Assembly: GCF_006861655.1 (NCBI RefSeq)
Contig: NZ_SESI01000001.1
Span: 756,328-820,327 of the forward strand
DNA: 64,000 nt
Direction of reading: 5' to 3'
Source: Halonotius roseus
Lineage (GTDB): Archaea; Halobacteriota; Halobacteria; Halobacteriales; Haloferacaceae
Made by a program: the position numbers and the translations under genes. Positions 26,485 to 35,005 of this stretch are shown here, one piece after another (positions within the stretch are counted from its first letter, which is position 1; each line of letters begins with the position of its first letter). The notes beneath the pieces were generated by a model, which ran no database searches, was not told where the DNA came from, and worked only from the letters and a program-made list of their open reading frames with translations.

Positions 26485-27657
26485 ATGGACTCTATCGTTG
26501 ACGACGCCATCGACGAGGCCGAAGACACCGAGCCGGAGGCCGACAACAGCGAGTCGGCTAGCCCGCCCAGCAACCCCCAGTCAGGCTCGATGACAGACGA
26601 GGAGCTACAGGATGTTCTCGAAGACCTCCAGACCGACATCACCGTCGTCGGCTGTGGCGGCGGCGGCGGCAACACGGTCAACCGGATGGCCGAGGAGGGG
26701 ATCCAGGGCGCGAAACTCGTTGCGGCCAACACCGATGTCCAGCACCTCGTTGACATCGAGGCCGACAGCAAGATCCTGATGGGCCAACAGAAAACCCAGG
26801 GCCGCGGCGCGGGCTCGCTCCCACAGGTCGGCGAGGAGGCCGCGCTTGAAAGCCAAGAGGAGATCTACGATGCCATCGAGGGCTCGGATATGGTCTTCGT
26901 CACGGCTGGCCTCGGCGGCGGTACTGGAACTGGTGCGGCCCCCGTCGTCGCCAAAGCCGCCCGCGACTCCGGCGCGCTCACGATTTCGATTGTCACGACA
27001 CCCTTCACCGCAGAGGGCGAAGTCCGGCGCACGAACGCCGAAGCCGGCCTCGAACGCTTGCGGGACGTGAGCGATACGGTCATCGTCGTCCCCAACGACC
27101 GGCTGCTCGATGCGGTCGGCAAACTCCCCGTCCGGCAGGCCTTCCAGGTCAGCGACGAAGTCCTGATGCGTTCGGTGAAAGGAATTACCGAGCTCATCAC
27201 CAAACCCGGTCTCGTCAACCTCGACTTCGCCGACGTGCGCACGGTCATGGAGAAAGGCGGCGTCGCCATGATCGGCCTCGGCGAGTCCGATTCGGAATCG
27301 AAAGCACAGGACTCGGTCAAAAGCGCGCTCCGCTCACCCTTACTTGATGTCGATATCTCCGGGGCGAACTCCGCGCTCGTCAACGTCACCGGCGGCAACG
27401 ACATGGCTATCGAGGAAGCCGAGGGCGTCGTCGAGGAGATCTACGATCGGATCGATCCCGATGCCCGCATCATCTGGGGCACCTCCATCGACGAGGAACT
27501 GGAGGGCACGATGCGAACCATGATCGTCGTCACCGGCGTCGACTCCCCGCAGATCTACGGCAGCAGCGAGGCCGCCGCCGAGCAGGCCGAAACGGCCAAC
27601 GCGCCGAGCGAGTCGGCAGCGGTCGACGATGACGACGACATCGACTTCGTCGAATAA
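26485..27657 (+). CDS. ftsZ1: Cell division GTPase FtsZ1
   Basis: A tubulin-superfamily GTPase that polymerises at the division site. It is 390 residues long. The GTP-binding loop is [15 protein letters not shown] (about 54-68) plus the tubulin signature GGGTGTG (about 144-150), and the T7 synergy loop is [11 protein letters not shown] (from about 245). A 45-residue acidic N-terminal extension and a short Asp-rich C-terminus ([10 protein letters not shown]) flank the core. The neighbouring secE and nusG genes identify it as FtsZ1, the paralogue conserved at this locus in haloarchaea and reported to scaffold division. Confidence 0.96.
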   Translation: MDSIVDDAIDEAEDTEPEADNSESASPPSNPQSGSMTDEELQDVLEDLQTDITVVGCGGGGGNTVNRMAEEGIQGAKLVAANTDVQHLVDIEADSKILMGQQKTQGRGAGSLPQVGEEAALESQEEIYDAIEGSDMVFVTAGLGGGTGTGAAPVVAKAARDSGALTISIVTTPFTAEGEVRRTNAEAGLERLRDVSDTVIVVPNDRLLDAVGKLPVRQAFQVSDEVLMRSVKGITELITKPGLVNLDFADVRTVMEKGGVAMIGLGESDSESKAQDSVKSALRSPLLDVDISGANSALVNVTGGNDMAIEEAEGVVEEIYDRIDPDARIIWGTSIDEELEGTMRTMIVVTGVDSPQIYGSSEAAAEQAETANAPSESAAVDDDDDIDFVE

Positions 27658-27663
27658 CGCCCT

Positions 27664-27678
27664 TCGGTTTTTGTGTTT
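27664..27678 (+). terminator. T-rich terminator after ftsZ1
   Basis: A T-rich run (cggtttttgtgtttg) begins 8-10 bases after the ftsZ1 stop in GC-rich surroundings. Archaeal termination uses such U tracts with little structure. It would separate ftsZ1 from secE, which has its own TATA-like box. Prediction only. Confidence 0.45.
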
Positions 27679-27709
27679 GCTGGCGACGCGACCGCCGACG
27701 TGCATCAAT

Positions 27710-27719
27710 AGATAAAAAA
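27710..27719 (+). promoter_or_regulatory. TATA-like box of the secE-nusG operon
   Basis: The stretch tagataaaaa is centred about 30 bases before the secE ATG at 27745. Spacing and composition match a haloarchaeal promoter for a leaderless or very short leader transcript. Confidence 0.5.
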
Positions 27720-27744
27720 AGCCTCGCGTCGAACGTCGGGCAAC

Positions 27745-27918
27745 ATGGACGTTCCGTACGATCTCAACAGCTACGTGCGCGTGCTGAAACTGGCGAGTAC
27801 GCCATCGTGGAACGAGTTTTCGCAGGTCTCGAAGATCGCCGGTGCCGGCATTCTGCTGGTCGGCCTGCTCGGCTTCATCATCTTTGCGATCATGAGCTTC
27901 ATCCCCGGTGGTGTCTGA
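27745..27918 (+). CDS. secE: Preprotein translocase subunit SecE/Sss1
   Basis: A 57-residue single-span membrane protein, the gamma subunit of the SecYE translocon. The amphipathic helix [18 protein letters not shown] (8-25) is followed by one transmembrane helix (about 32-52, [16 protein letters not shown]), the classic archaeal Sss1 pattern. Its stop shares a base with the nusG start (TGATG), so the two are translationally coupled, as in many archaea and bacteria. Confidence 0.95.
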   Translation: MDVPYDLNSYVRVLKLASTPSWNEFSQVSKIAGAGILLVGLLGFIIFAIMSFIPGGV

Positions 27919-28355
27919 TGGGTATCTACGCCGTCAAAACGACCGCTAGCCAAGAGCAGACGGTCGCCGATATGATCGCCACCAAGGAGGAAGACGAGAT
28001 CCACGCGGTGCTCTCGCCGGACTCCCTCACGAGCTACGTGATGGTCGAAGCCGACGGGACAGCCGCCCTCGAACGCCTCTTCGATGAGATCCCCCACGCG
28101 CGATCGATCGTCCCCGGCGAGTCCGGGCTGGCGGAGGTCGAACACTTTCTCTCGCCGACCCCCGACGTTGAGGGGATCGCCGAGGGCGACATCGTTGAGC
28201 TCATCGCCGGCCCCTTCCAAGGCGAGAAGGCGCGTGTCCAGCGCATTGACGAGGGCAAAGATCAGGTGACCGTCGAGCTTTACGAGGCGACAGTGCCGAT
28301 CCCGGTGACGGTTCGTGGCGATCAGATCCGCGTGCTGGACAGCGAGGAACGGTAG
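27918..28355 (+). CDS. nusG: Transcription elongation factor Spt5/NusG
   Basis: A 145-residue archaeal Spt5. The N-terminal NGN domain (about 1-85; [28 protein letters not shown]) contacts the RNA polymerase clamp, and the C-terminal KOW domain (about 88-145; [21 protein letters not shown]) contacts ribosome or other factors. It stabilises the closed clamp with Spt4. Co-transcribed with secE through a TGATG overlap. Confidence 0.96.
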   Translation: MGIYAVKTTASQEQTVADMIATKEEDEIHAVLSPDSLTSYVMVEADGTAALERLFDEIPHARSIVPGESGLAEVEHFLSPTPDVEGIAEGDIVELIAGPFQGEKARVQRIDEGKDQVTVELYEATVPIPVTVRGDQIRVLDSEER

Positions 28356-28387
28356 TTCCTCAAACCGTGCGAGCGGCACCCAGAAAA

Positions 28388-28684
28388 TCAGTTGACAGCG
28401 TCGAGTTCGGCGACAACCGATTCGAGATCGGCCTCGGCTTCGATCTGTTCTTTGAGTTCTTCGCGTCGCCGCACAGCCTCAGAGTCGGCATCATACGCGC
28501 GAACGAATTCGGCACGGGTGTGTTCCTCGAAGGCGTGGCGGATCGCAAAATAGCCGTCAGGGACGATCGTCCCACAGACCTGACACTCGTGTTTTGTGTG
28601 TTCGGTGGTCTGGTGGTGGATCAGCTCCTCGACGGTCTCGGTCTGTGTCTCACAGCCGTCGATGCCACACCGCCATGCGCTCAT
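28388..28684 (-). CDS. Small double zinc-finger protein
   Basis: A 98-residue protein with two C2H2-like units. The first uses Cys6, Cys11 and histidines at 23-29 (WRCGIDGCETQ...HHQTTEH). The second uses Cys34, Cys37, His50 and His55 (CQVCG...RHAFEEH). The C-terminal third is a Glu/Arg-rich helix (SEAVRRREELKEQIEAEADL). Haloarchaea encode many such small zinc-finger proteins; a DNA or protein-contact role is likely but unproven. The ATG at 28682-28684 is used. Confidence 0.78.
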   Translation of the reverse strand: MSAWRCGIDGCETQTETVEELIHHQTTEHTKHECQVCGTIVPDGYFAIRHAFEEHTRAEFVRAYDADSEAVRRREELKEQIEAEADLESVVAELDAVN

Positions 28685-28776
28685 ATGTCGTGGTTGCGGT
28701 GGCCGCGGTATAACGATTGTTGTGCCGGCGGGCGACGAACCGATATCGACTAAGGGATGTGGGGAAACCATCGACC

Positions 28777-29541
28777 GTGAGCGACGCCGACCTGACCCGC
28801 GTCGACATGCACACCAAACTGCTCGATGAGCGTGTCGTCTCGCGGGCGAAACAGCGAGGGATCGATATCCTCGTCTACGCGCCGCATTTCACCCGCCTGC
28901 CGGAGATCAAGGCGACCGCCAACGAGTACAGCGACTCGGAGCTGCTCGTCGTCCCGGCACGGGAGGTGTTCACCGGCGACTGGAACAACCGCCGGCATCT
29001 GCTGGTGATCGGCCTCGACGACCCGGTGCCGGATTTCATCACCTTCGAGGGTGCGATGGCCGAGTTCGATCGACAGGACGCCGCGGTCGTGGTTCCCCAT
29101 CCCGCCTTCATGAACGTCAGCCTCACCCACCCAGAGATCCGCGCGCATGCCGCCCGGATCGACGCCGTCGAGACATACTGCGCCAAGCTGTTTCCCTATC
29201 AGAACCGCCGCGGCCAGCGGATCGCCGCCGAACTCGATCTTCCGGGCTTTGGCTCCTCGTATGCCCATCTGCCGGGGACGGTCGGCGAGGCGTGGACGCG
29301 GTTCGACCGGAAGATCGAGTCGACCGACGCCCTTGTCGACGCACTCACAACCGATGTCGACCGGGAGGTGATCCACCGCGATGGGCTCGGCCACCGCGGC
29401 CGCCGACTGCTCGAATACGGCCATCTCGGCTACGAGAACAGTTGGAAGAAGATCGATCGCCTGCTGCTGTCGGGCGACGAGCCGACTCACCCGCGGAACT
29501 TACTCTATGAGGGTCGCTTTGATGACGTTCGTGTGTATTGA
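28777..29541 (+). CDS. PHP-domain metal-dependent phosphoesterase-like protein
   Basis: A 254-residue PHP-fold protein. The first metal motif is reduced to VDMHTK; later blocks YAPHFTRLPEI, VVPAREVFTGDW, VVVPHPAFMN and FGSSYAH resemble PHP metal ligands in order. Loss of the canonical HxH at the N-terminus makes catalysis uncertain. The best start is the GTG at 28777 (VSDADLTRVD), since no ATG lies close upstream in frame. It is divergent from the zinc-finger gene. Substrate unknown. Confidence 0.78.
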   Translation: MSDADLTRVDMHTKLLDERVVSRAKQRGIDILVYAPHFTRLPEIKATANEYSDSELLVVPAREVFTGDWNNRRHLLVIGLDDPVPDFITFEGAMAEFDRQDAAVVVPHPAFMNVSLTHPEIRAHAARIDAVETYCAKLFPYQNRRGQRIAAELDLPGFGSSYAHLPGTVGEAWTRFDRKIESTDALVDALTTDVDREVIHRDGLGHRGRRLLEYGHLGYENSWKKIDRLLLSGDEPTHPRNLLYEGRFDDVRVY

Positions 29542-29550
29542 TTTGGACGA

Positions 29551-30045
29551 TTACAGTGGAATACTGAGCCCCATCTCAGCGGTGTAGGTCGTCACCTCGG
29601 GTACCACGTAGAACAGCACGCCAGCGAAGGCACCGACCTCCAAGATGGTGACCAGCACGGTCACGAGATCGGATTTGCTGCTGGAGACCGGGATCCCGAC
29701 CGGGAGGTTGTACTCCGTCGACGACAGCGGGTAGAACAGCGCGATCCCGCGGGTGCTGCCGACGACATCGAGGATGTAGTGGGTCGTGATGCCGATCCAG
29801 ACGTAGTTGAGGTTGCCCATGTAGATCGGCCAGGCGGCGAAGATCCCCAACACGAGGAGGTTGTGCAGCGTCTTCCGGTGTTTGCCGAAGGCGGTATCGA
29901 CATCGGGGAACAGCGCGCCGAGTGTCACCGGTAATAGGAGTTCGACCATCATCCGCGCGGTCTCGATGGTGGCCGACGGCTCCAAAACATACCCCAATCC
30001 GATGCTCAACAGGACGGCGTTGAGCACGTGCCCACGTTTGTTCAT
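29551..30045 (-). CDS. YdjM-like membrane-bound metal-dependent hydrolase family protein
   Basis: A 164-residue protein with four hydrophobic segments (VLLSIGLGYVLEP, MMVELLLPVTLGALFPD, LLVLGIFAAWPIYMG, VLVTILEVGAFAGVLFYVV). The LFPDVDTAFGKHRKTLHN block carries the Asp/His residues of the DUF457/YdjM family, and HYILDVVGSTRGIALFYP is the second conserved block. Function is unknown; a membrane-embedded hydrolase has been proposed for the family. The ATG at 30043-30045 gives the shortest full-length form. Confidence 0.8.
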   Translation of the reverse strand: MNKRGHVLNAVLLSIGLGYVLEPSATIETARMMVELLLPVTLGALFPDVDTAFGKHRKTLHNLLVLGIFAAWPIYMGNLNYVWIGITTHYILDVVGSTRGIALFYPLSSTEYNLPVGIPVSSSKSDLVTVLVTILEVGAFAGVLFYVVPEVTTYTAEMGLSIPL

Positions 30046-30361
30046 CGAGTGGGTCAATACGGCCACGCTACGTGTATCTTTGTGATCTGCGCGCTCGCGG
30101 TATCCAGACGCGAACAGCCGAACAGGTGGATCGGCCGGCTGATCAACCGCACCCCTGGTGGACTGAAAGGGCGAGACGCGCTGGGCGAAGCCGGACGACG
30201 CAAGCACCGCAGCGAACGTAGTGAGCGAGGAGCACAGCGAGTCCCGCGAGCCGAGCGCGTCGAGGGCTTTCGATACCCACCACTCACACGCAACTCCTTG
30301 TCTGGACGCCTATCCGACAGAGTGACGAAAGACACAGGGCAGCGGCGCGTCAGCCGTCGGT
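30046..30361. other. Intergenic region with one copy of a dispersed element
   Basis: This 316-base gap between divergent genes contains the dispersed element at 30161-30273 and otherwise no convincing gene. Open frames through it are Arg-rich and lack family features. No clear TATA box for the aminotransferase gene at 30362 was identified. Confidence 0.6.
30161..30273 (+). repeat. Dispersed intergenic element, copy 1
   Basis: It starts gactgaaaggg and ends gggctttcgat, with the shared core ccggacgacg, aagcaccgcag, gtgagcgaggagc and gcgagtccc. The same order of blocks occurs at 39369-39480 and, inverted, at 39213-39334. GAAAG near one end and CTTTC near the other give very short imperfect terminal inverted repeats. 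No coding capacity. Confidence 0.75.
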
Positions 30362-31465
30362 ATGGAGTATCAGACGCCGAAGTTCTTCCACGTCATGCAG
30401 TACGCCGACGCCGCCGACGGCGACACCATCGACATGGTCAGCGGCAACCCCGACTGGGAGCCGCCGACGGCGATCCGCGAGGGCCTCCACGAGTACGCCG
30501 ACGGCGACGCCGACGAGTTCCAGTACCCGCCGAGCGACGGGCTCCGCCCGCTCCGCGAGGAGATCGCCGCCCGGCGCAACGTCGACGCCGGCCGCGTAGT
30601 CGTCACCAACGGTACCGGCGAGGCCAACTACCTCGGGATGGCCCGCGCGCTCGACGGCGACCGTGGCAACGAAGTCGTCCTCATCGACCCCGTCTACCCC
30701 TACTACCCCGGCAAGGCGTCGATGCTCGGCGGCGAGACCCGCTTGGTCGCCGCCGACCGCGACGGTAGCCTCGACACAGACGCGACCTGCGAGGCTATCA
30801 ATGACGACACCGCGCTGGTCGTGCTCAACACGCCGAACAACCCGACCGGCGCGGTCTATGATCTCGATGCGGTCGAGGCGGTCGTCGAGACCGCCGCCGA
30901 CCACGACGCGCTCGTCGTCGTCGACGAGGTCTACGATCACTTCGACTTCTCGGGAGAGTTCGAAAGCGCGCTGACACTCGACGCGGACAACGTCATCGTC
31001 ACCAGCGGCGTCTCGAAGTCGATGGCGATCACGGGCTTTCGCGTCGGCTACGCGGTGTTTCCGCCCGCGCTCGTCGACGCCGCGAAAACCCGTCACATGC
31101 TCGTCAACGTGACGACCAGCCGCCCGGCCCAGCAGGCCGTCTATGAGGCCTATCGAGCAACCGATCCCGACTACTACGCCGACGCCCGCGACCGCCTCGA
31201 ATCCAGGATCGAGACCTTCACCACCGCGCTCGACGCGGCCAGAGCTGACTACACCAGGCCCGACGGCGCGTTCTACGTCCTCGCGCGGTTCGACGGCTTT
31301 CCGGGGACGATGGCGAACGTGAAGACGCTGATCGACGAGGCCGGCGTCGCGGGGATGCCTGGGGCGACGTTCGGAACGGCCCGCGAGGCGTGGATTCGAT
31401 TCGCGCTGGTCACGCCCCGCGTCGAGGCCGCTGCCGAGCGACTGGTCGACTATTTTGCTGATTGA
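30362..31465 (+). CDS. Pyridoxal-phosphate aminotransferase, class I/II
   Basis: A 367-residue fold-type I aminotransferase. The substrate/PLP motifs are VVVTNGTGEANY, the NNPTG loop (about 159-163), the VVVDEVYDHF strand with PLP-contacting Asp/Tyr, and the PLP lysine Lys219 in SGVSKSMAITGFRVGY. It resembles archaeal aspartate/aromatic aminotransferases; the amino acid is not deducible. It is followed after 70 bases by the Get3-like ATPase on the same strand. Confidence 0.9.
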   Translation: MEYQTPKFFHVMQYADAADGDTIDMVSGNPDWEPPTAIREGLHEYADGDADEFQYPPSDGLRPLREEIAARRNVDAGRVVVTNGTGEANYLGMARALDGDRGNEVVLIDPVYPYYPGKASMLGGETRLVAADRDGSLDTDATCEAINDDTALVVLNTPNNPTGAVYDLDAVEAVVETAADHDALVVVDEVYDHFDFSGEFESALTLDADNVIVTSGVSKSMAITGFRVGYAVFPPALVDAAKTRHMLVNVTTSRPAQQAVYEAYRATDPDYYADARDRLESRIETFTTALDAARADYTRPDGAFYVLARFDGFPGTMANVKTLIDEAGVAGMPGATFGTAREAWIRFALVTPRVEAAAERLVDYFAD

Positions 31466-31535
31466 TAACTGATCGAGGCGTCGCCGACTACTCCCGACCG
31501 ACGCCTACACAAGTCCCCGCTGTCTGGGGAAGGGT

Positions 31536-32711
31536 ATGAGCGATATCGACGTTGAGGCGGTGGAAGAAGTCGACGACGAGGGCGAGGAGTCGGTTCCTGT
31601 CGAGGACGAGTCGGCGGCCGTTGAGCGCGACGACACCGAAATCGAAGTCACCGCGACGACGACCGACCTCCCCGATGGCGTCGACGCGCCCGAGTACGTG
31701 CTGTACGGCGGCAAGGGCGGCGTCGGCAAGACGACGATGGCCGCCGCGACCGCGCTATCGAGTGCGGCCGGCGGCGAGGCGACGCTGGTCGTCTCGACCG
31801 ACCCCGCGCACTCGCTGTCGGACACGCTGGATACCGATATTCCCCCTCGCCCGACTCGCATCCGTGAGGAAATCCCGCTGTGGGCCGCCGAGATCGACCC
31901 CGACGCCGCGATGGAAGACGGTGTCTTCGGGGCCGACGGCGAGCCGATGGGCGGAATGGGTGAGATGGGCGACCAACTCGGGCCGATGGCGGAGATGCTC
32001 GGCGGGATCGACGATGACGACGAGGCGGGACTCGGCGCGATGATGGGGATGGGCGGTTCGATGCCAGGTGCGGACGAGGCGGCGGCGATGCGCCAACTGC
32101 TGGAATACCTCGACGACCCCCGATTCGACCGCGTTATCGTCGACACCGCACCGACCGGCCACACGCTGCGCCTGCTCCAACTCCCGGAGATCATGGACTC
32201 GATGGTCGGTCGGTTCATGAGCATCCGCCAGCGCATGAGCGGCATGGTCGACGGGCTGAAGGGAATGTTCGGTGGCGGGGGCGACGACCCCGAGCCTTCA
32301 GCCGATCTCGACGAACTCCGCGAGCGGATCGAACGCCTGCGTGCGGTGCTGCGCGATCCCGACCAGACTGATTTCCGGGTCGTGATGATCCCCGAGGAGA
32401 TGAGCGTCGTCGAATCCGAACGCCTCGTCGGCCGCCTCGGCGAGTTCGGGATTCCGGTCCAGACACTGGTCGTCAACCGCGTCATGGAGAGCGTCGACGA
32501 CATCACCGACGCCGAGATCGACCCCGAGTGGATCGTCACGCCGAACCTCGAAGACTGTGAGTTCTGTCAACGTCGCTGGCAAGTCCAGCAGGACGCACTA
32601 CAGCGAGCGACTGATCTCTTCCGTGATCGGACGGTCAAGCGGGTGCCGTTGCTGGCTGATGAGGTGCGTGGGGAGGGCGCGCTGCGCGTTGTAGCGGCCT
32701 GTCTGCGGTAG
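31536..32711 (+). CDS. ArsA/Get3-family ATPase
   Basis: A 391-residue ATPase. After a 48-residue acidic extension comes the deviant P-loop GGKGGVGKTT (58-67) and the STDPAHSLSD switch region. Residues about 135-185 are unusually rich in Met and Gly (MGGMGEMGDQL; MMGMGGSMPG), with another Met-rich stretch at 219-245. Cys341/Cys344 form a CxxC (CEFCQ). In Get3/TRC40 such a Met-rich region binds hydrophobic tail anchors and the CxxC holds a zinc between subunits. No arsenite-efflux genes are nearby, so membrane-protein targeting is likelier than arsenic resistance. Confidence 0.88.
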   Translation: MSDIDVEAVEEVDDEGEESVPVEDESAAVERDDTEIEVTATTTDLPDGVDAPEYVLYGGKGGVGKTTMAAATALSSAAGGEATLVVSTDPAHSLSDTLDTDIPPRPTRIREEIPLWAAEIDPDAAMEDGVFGADGEPMGGMGEMGDQLGPMAEMLGGIDDDDEAGLGAMMGMGGSMPGADEAAAMRQLLEYLDDPRFDRVIVDTAPTGHTLRLLQLPEIMDSMVGRFMSIRQRMSGMVDGLKGMFGGGGDDPEPSADLDELRERIERLRAVLRDPDQTDFRVVMIPEEMSVVESERLVGRLGEFGIPVQTLVVNRVMESVDDITDAEIDPEWIVTPNLEDCEFCQRRWQVQQDALQRATDLFRDRTVKRVPLLADEVRGEGALRVVAACLR

Positions 32712-32759
32712 TCGCCGAGCCAAAGCTATTTTCGTTACGTCGCGTTACATCTTGATACG

Positions 32760-33272
32760 ATGGCGATCCCGAAAGACGAGTTCGACCGGCTCAAGAACCG
32801 CGACGACGACATCGTGGTCTACGAGCAGGGCACGAACGCCCACACGATCCTTCAGTTCCTTGCAACCCACTCTGAGCAGGCGTTCCCGCCGAAGGAGATC
32901 GCTGACGAAACCGGGATTCCATCGGGAAGCGTCCGCGGGACGCTCTCGCGGCTCGCCGAGACTGGGCTGGTCGAACACGCCGACAAATACTGGTCGATCA
33001 ACGAGGCCGAACTCGCCACGCATCGGGCCGCGCTCGTGAGCCAACAGGCCATCGACACCGACCAGTACGGCGGCTACGACCGCGAGGCGGAAGCTGACAA
33101 CGCCGCATATCCGATCTCCAACGACGAACTCCACGACCGTCTCGAAACCATCCAGCAGCACGTTGATGACGACGCGGTCGCTGAAACCGTCGAGACGATT
33201 CGGGAGGAAATTGCCGACAGGATCGCTGGACAGTGTGAGGCGTCCGTGAACCACGAACAGAAACAAGAGTGA
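32760..33272 (+). CDS. Winged-helix (MarR-type) regulator
   Basis: A 170-residue protein. Residues about 24-80 form a winged helix-turn-helix (AHTILQFLATHSEQAF, PKEIADETGIPSGSVRGTLSRLAETGLVE, ADKYWSI), as in MarR-type DNA-binding proteins. The C-terminal half is helical, with QHVDDDAVAETVETIREEIADRI, which may dimerise. Its target is unknown. It follows the Get3-like gene by 48 bases on the same strand. Confidence 0.82.
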   Translation: MAIPKDEFDRLKNRDDDIVVYEQGTNAHTILQFLATHSEQAFPPKEIADETGIPSGSVRGTLSRLAETGLVEHADKYWSINEAELATHRAALVSQQAIDTDQYGGYDREAEADNAAYPISNDELHDRLETIQQHVDDDAVAETVETIREEIADRIAGQCEASVNHEQKQE

Positions 33273-33287
33273 CGACGATCCTGTAGC

Positions 33288-34112
33288 TCAGTTCAGTCGC
33301 TGTAGCAACGACCACAGCGCGTCGCGCGCGCTATCAGGGATGAACCGGGCGAGGACGGCCGCCGAGGCGGCCTTCCCGACCGGAATCCGTGCCGGCGGTT
33401 TGGTCGAACTCGCGGCGTTGACGATGTCCTCGGCGACGCGTTCGGGTTCAACCGAGCCGGGGCCGTCGCCGCCGATGGCCTGGGTGTCGTCGAACATCGT
33501 GTAGAACTCCTCGTAGGCCCCCGAGCGGTCGATCCCGTCGACCTCGTCTTCGGCGCGCTCGGTGAACCCAGTCCTGACCGGGCCGGGTTCGATGACAACG
33601 ACATCGATATCGAAGGGGTCGACCTCGGCGCGCAGCGCGTCGGACATGCCTTCGACCGCGAACTTCGAGCCGCAGTAGACGCCGCCGCCGGGGAACGAAA
33701 CACGGCCGGCGACCGAGGAGAGATTGATGATCGTCCCGTCTTCCTCCCGGCGCATGTGCGGGAGGACAGCCTTGATGAGGCGGTGGGGGCCGTAGACGTT
33801 CACCTCGTACTGCTGTTCGACCTTGTCCATCGGCACGTCCTCAACGGGGCCGAACTGGCCGTAGCCCGCGTTGTTGACGAGACAGGAGATGACGCCATGT
33901 TCGTCGAGAATCCGGTTGACGACGCGGTCGATGTCACCGTCGTCGGTTACGTCGAGTGCGGCGGTTTCACAGCCGGCGTCGGCAAGCGGTTCGATGTCGT
34001 CGGGGTCGCGCGCTGTCGCGTACACCGTCCACCCCTCCTCGGCGAACGCCAGCGCGGTCGCCCGCCCGATCCCGGACGAACAGCCGGTGATGAGTACCGT
34101 CTTCGGTTGCAC
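33288..34112 (-). CDS. Short-chain dehydrogenase/reductase
   Basis: A 274-residue classical SDR oxidoreductase. The cofactor-binding TGCSSGIG (about 10-17), the NNAGYG motif, INLSSVAG with the catalytic serine, and YCGSK (Tyr-x3-Lys) are all present, followed by EPGPVRTGF. The Arg in YATARD suggests NADP(H). Substrate unknown. Convergent with the winged-helix gene, 15 bases apart. Confidence 0.9.
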   Translation of the reverse strand: MQPKTVLITGCSSGIGRATALAFAEEGWTVYATARDPDDIEPLADAGCETAALDVTDDGDIDRVVNRILDEHGVISCLVNNAGYGQFGPVEDVPMDKVEQQYEVNVYGPHRLIKAVLPHMRREEDGTIINLSSVAGRVSFPGGGVYCGSKFAVEGMSDALRAEVDPFDIDVVVIEPGPVRTGFTERAEDEVDGIDRSGAYEEFYTMFDDTQAIGGDGPGSVEPERVAEDIVNAASSTKPPARIPVGKAASAAVLARFIPDSARDALWSLLQRLN

Positions 34113-34193
34113 ACTGCAACGTTGCCGCCGGGGGTGTTAATTATGCGGCATCTTCCGGGCGACCATCGCTGCTGGCGATGCGGTTCCGCCGGC

Positions 34194-35003
34194 TCACGAC
34201 AACTCGGCTTTGAGGTCGTCGGCATAGCTGTCGGCCAGCCGCGTCGGCTCCGGGAGCTTGTAACCGTCACACAGCGCGGCAACGAGGTCGACAGTGGTGT
34301 CGACAGCGACGCGGTGGCCGGGGCTGACGTACAGTGGGTTGATGTGACGGTTCGACGACTCGTACTGTCTGGACTGGTAGGCGTAGCCGATGATCATGCC
34401 GTCAGCACAGTCGACCGCGTCGTCGGCCTCGATCGGCGTTCGCCAGCCTGTGGGTCGGTCGTCGACCGATTCCTGTGGCGATCCACAGAGCAGATTTTTC
34501 GCAACGCCGATGCTCGGCGTATCGAAGACGACGCCGATGTGGGTCGCCAGCCCAGCCTGCCGATAGTGGATTCGCCCGCTGCCGTCGACACACAGCAGGT
34601 CGGGATCACAATCCAGCGTTTCGAGTGCAGCCACGATGGGCCCGCCCTCGCGGAACGCCAACAACCCCGGAATGTACGGAATCGAGAGGTCGGTGATGGC
34701 GTGGGTGCGTTCGACGACCTCGCCACCTTGCAGGACGACGACCGCGCTGATCGCCTGGTCGTCGAAAAACGCCTGGTCGACGCCGGCAACGAGCGGGGTA
34801 TCGGCGATGCTTTCGGTATCGCTGCCGGTCGGCGTCTCGGTGAGTTGCTGCTGTGCGGCGGGCGACGCCGACGATAGTGCCGCCGGATCGAATCCGAAGT
34901 CGTCGTCGAACACGGCGTCGTCAGCGATCTCTCGCTGAAGTGACTCCATCTCATCCCGCGACAACGAGGGATCAGGCAGGAATTCAGGGCGGACTGGCTC
35001 CAC
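34194..35003 (-). CDS. nfi: Endonuclease V
   Basis: Cleaves DNA 3' to deoxyinosine (or RNA inosine) in deamination repair. A 269-residue protein with the family motifs VAGVDQAFFDD (first metal Asp), PYIPGLLAFREGGP, LLCVDGSGRIHYRQAGLATHIGV and GVAKNLLCG. The start is taken as the GTG at 35001-35003, two bases after the stop of the rhomboid gene on the same strand. No ATG is available nearby, and further upstream the frame reads Pro/Arg-rich antisense to the rhomboid tail. An N-terminal 60-residue extension is Asp/Ser-rich. Confidence 0.88.
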   Translation of the reverse strand: MEPVRPEFLPDPSLSRDEMESLQREIADDAVFDDDFGFDPAALSSASPAAQQQLTETPTGSDTESIADTPLVAGVDQAFFDDQAISAVVVLQGGEVVERTHAITDLSIPYIPGLLAFREGGPIVAALETLDCDPDLLCVDGSGRIHYRQAGLATHIGVVFDTPSIGVAKNLLCGSPQESVDDRPTGWRTPIEADDAVDCADGMIIGYAYQSRQYESSNRHINPLYVSPGHRVAVDTTVDLVAALCDGYKLPEPTRLADSYADDLKAELS

Positions 35004-35005
35004 GG

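Noticed and set aside
31536-32711. Arsenical pump-driving ATPase (ArsA) call
   Set aside because: Single ATPase half, Met-rich client region and CxxC, and no ars genes nearby; a Get3-type role is a better fit.
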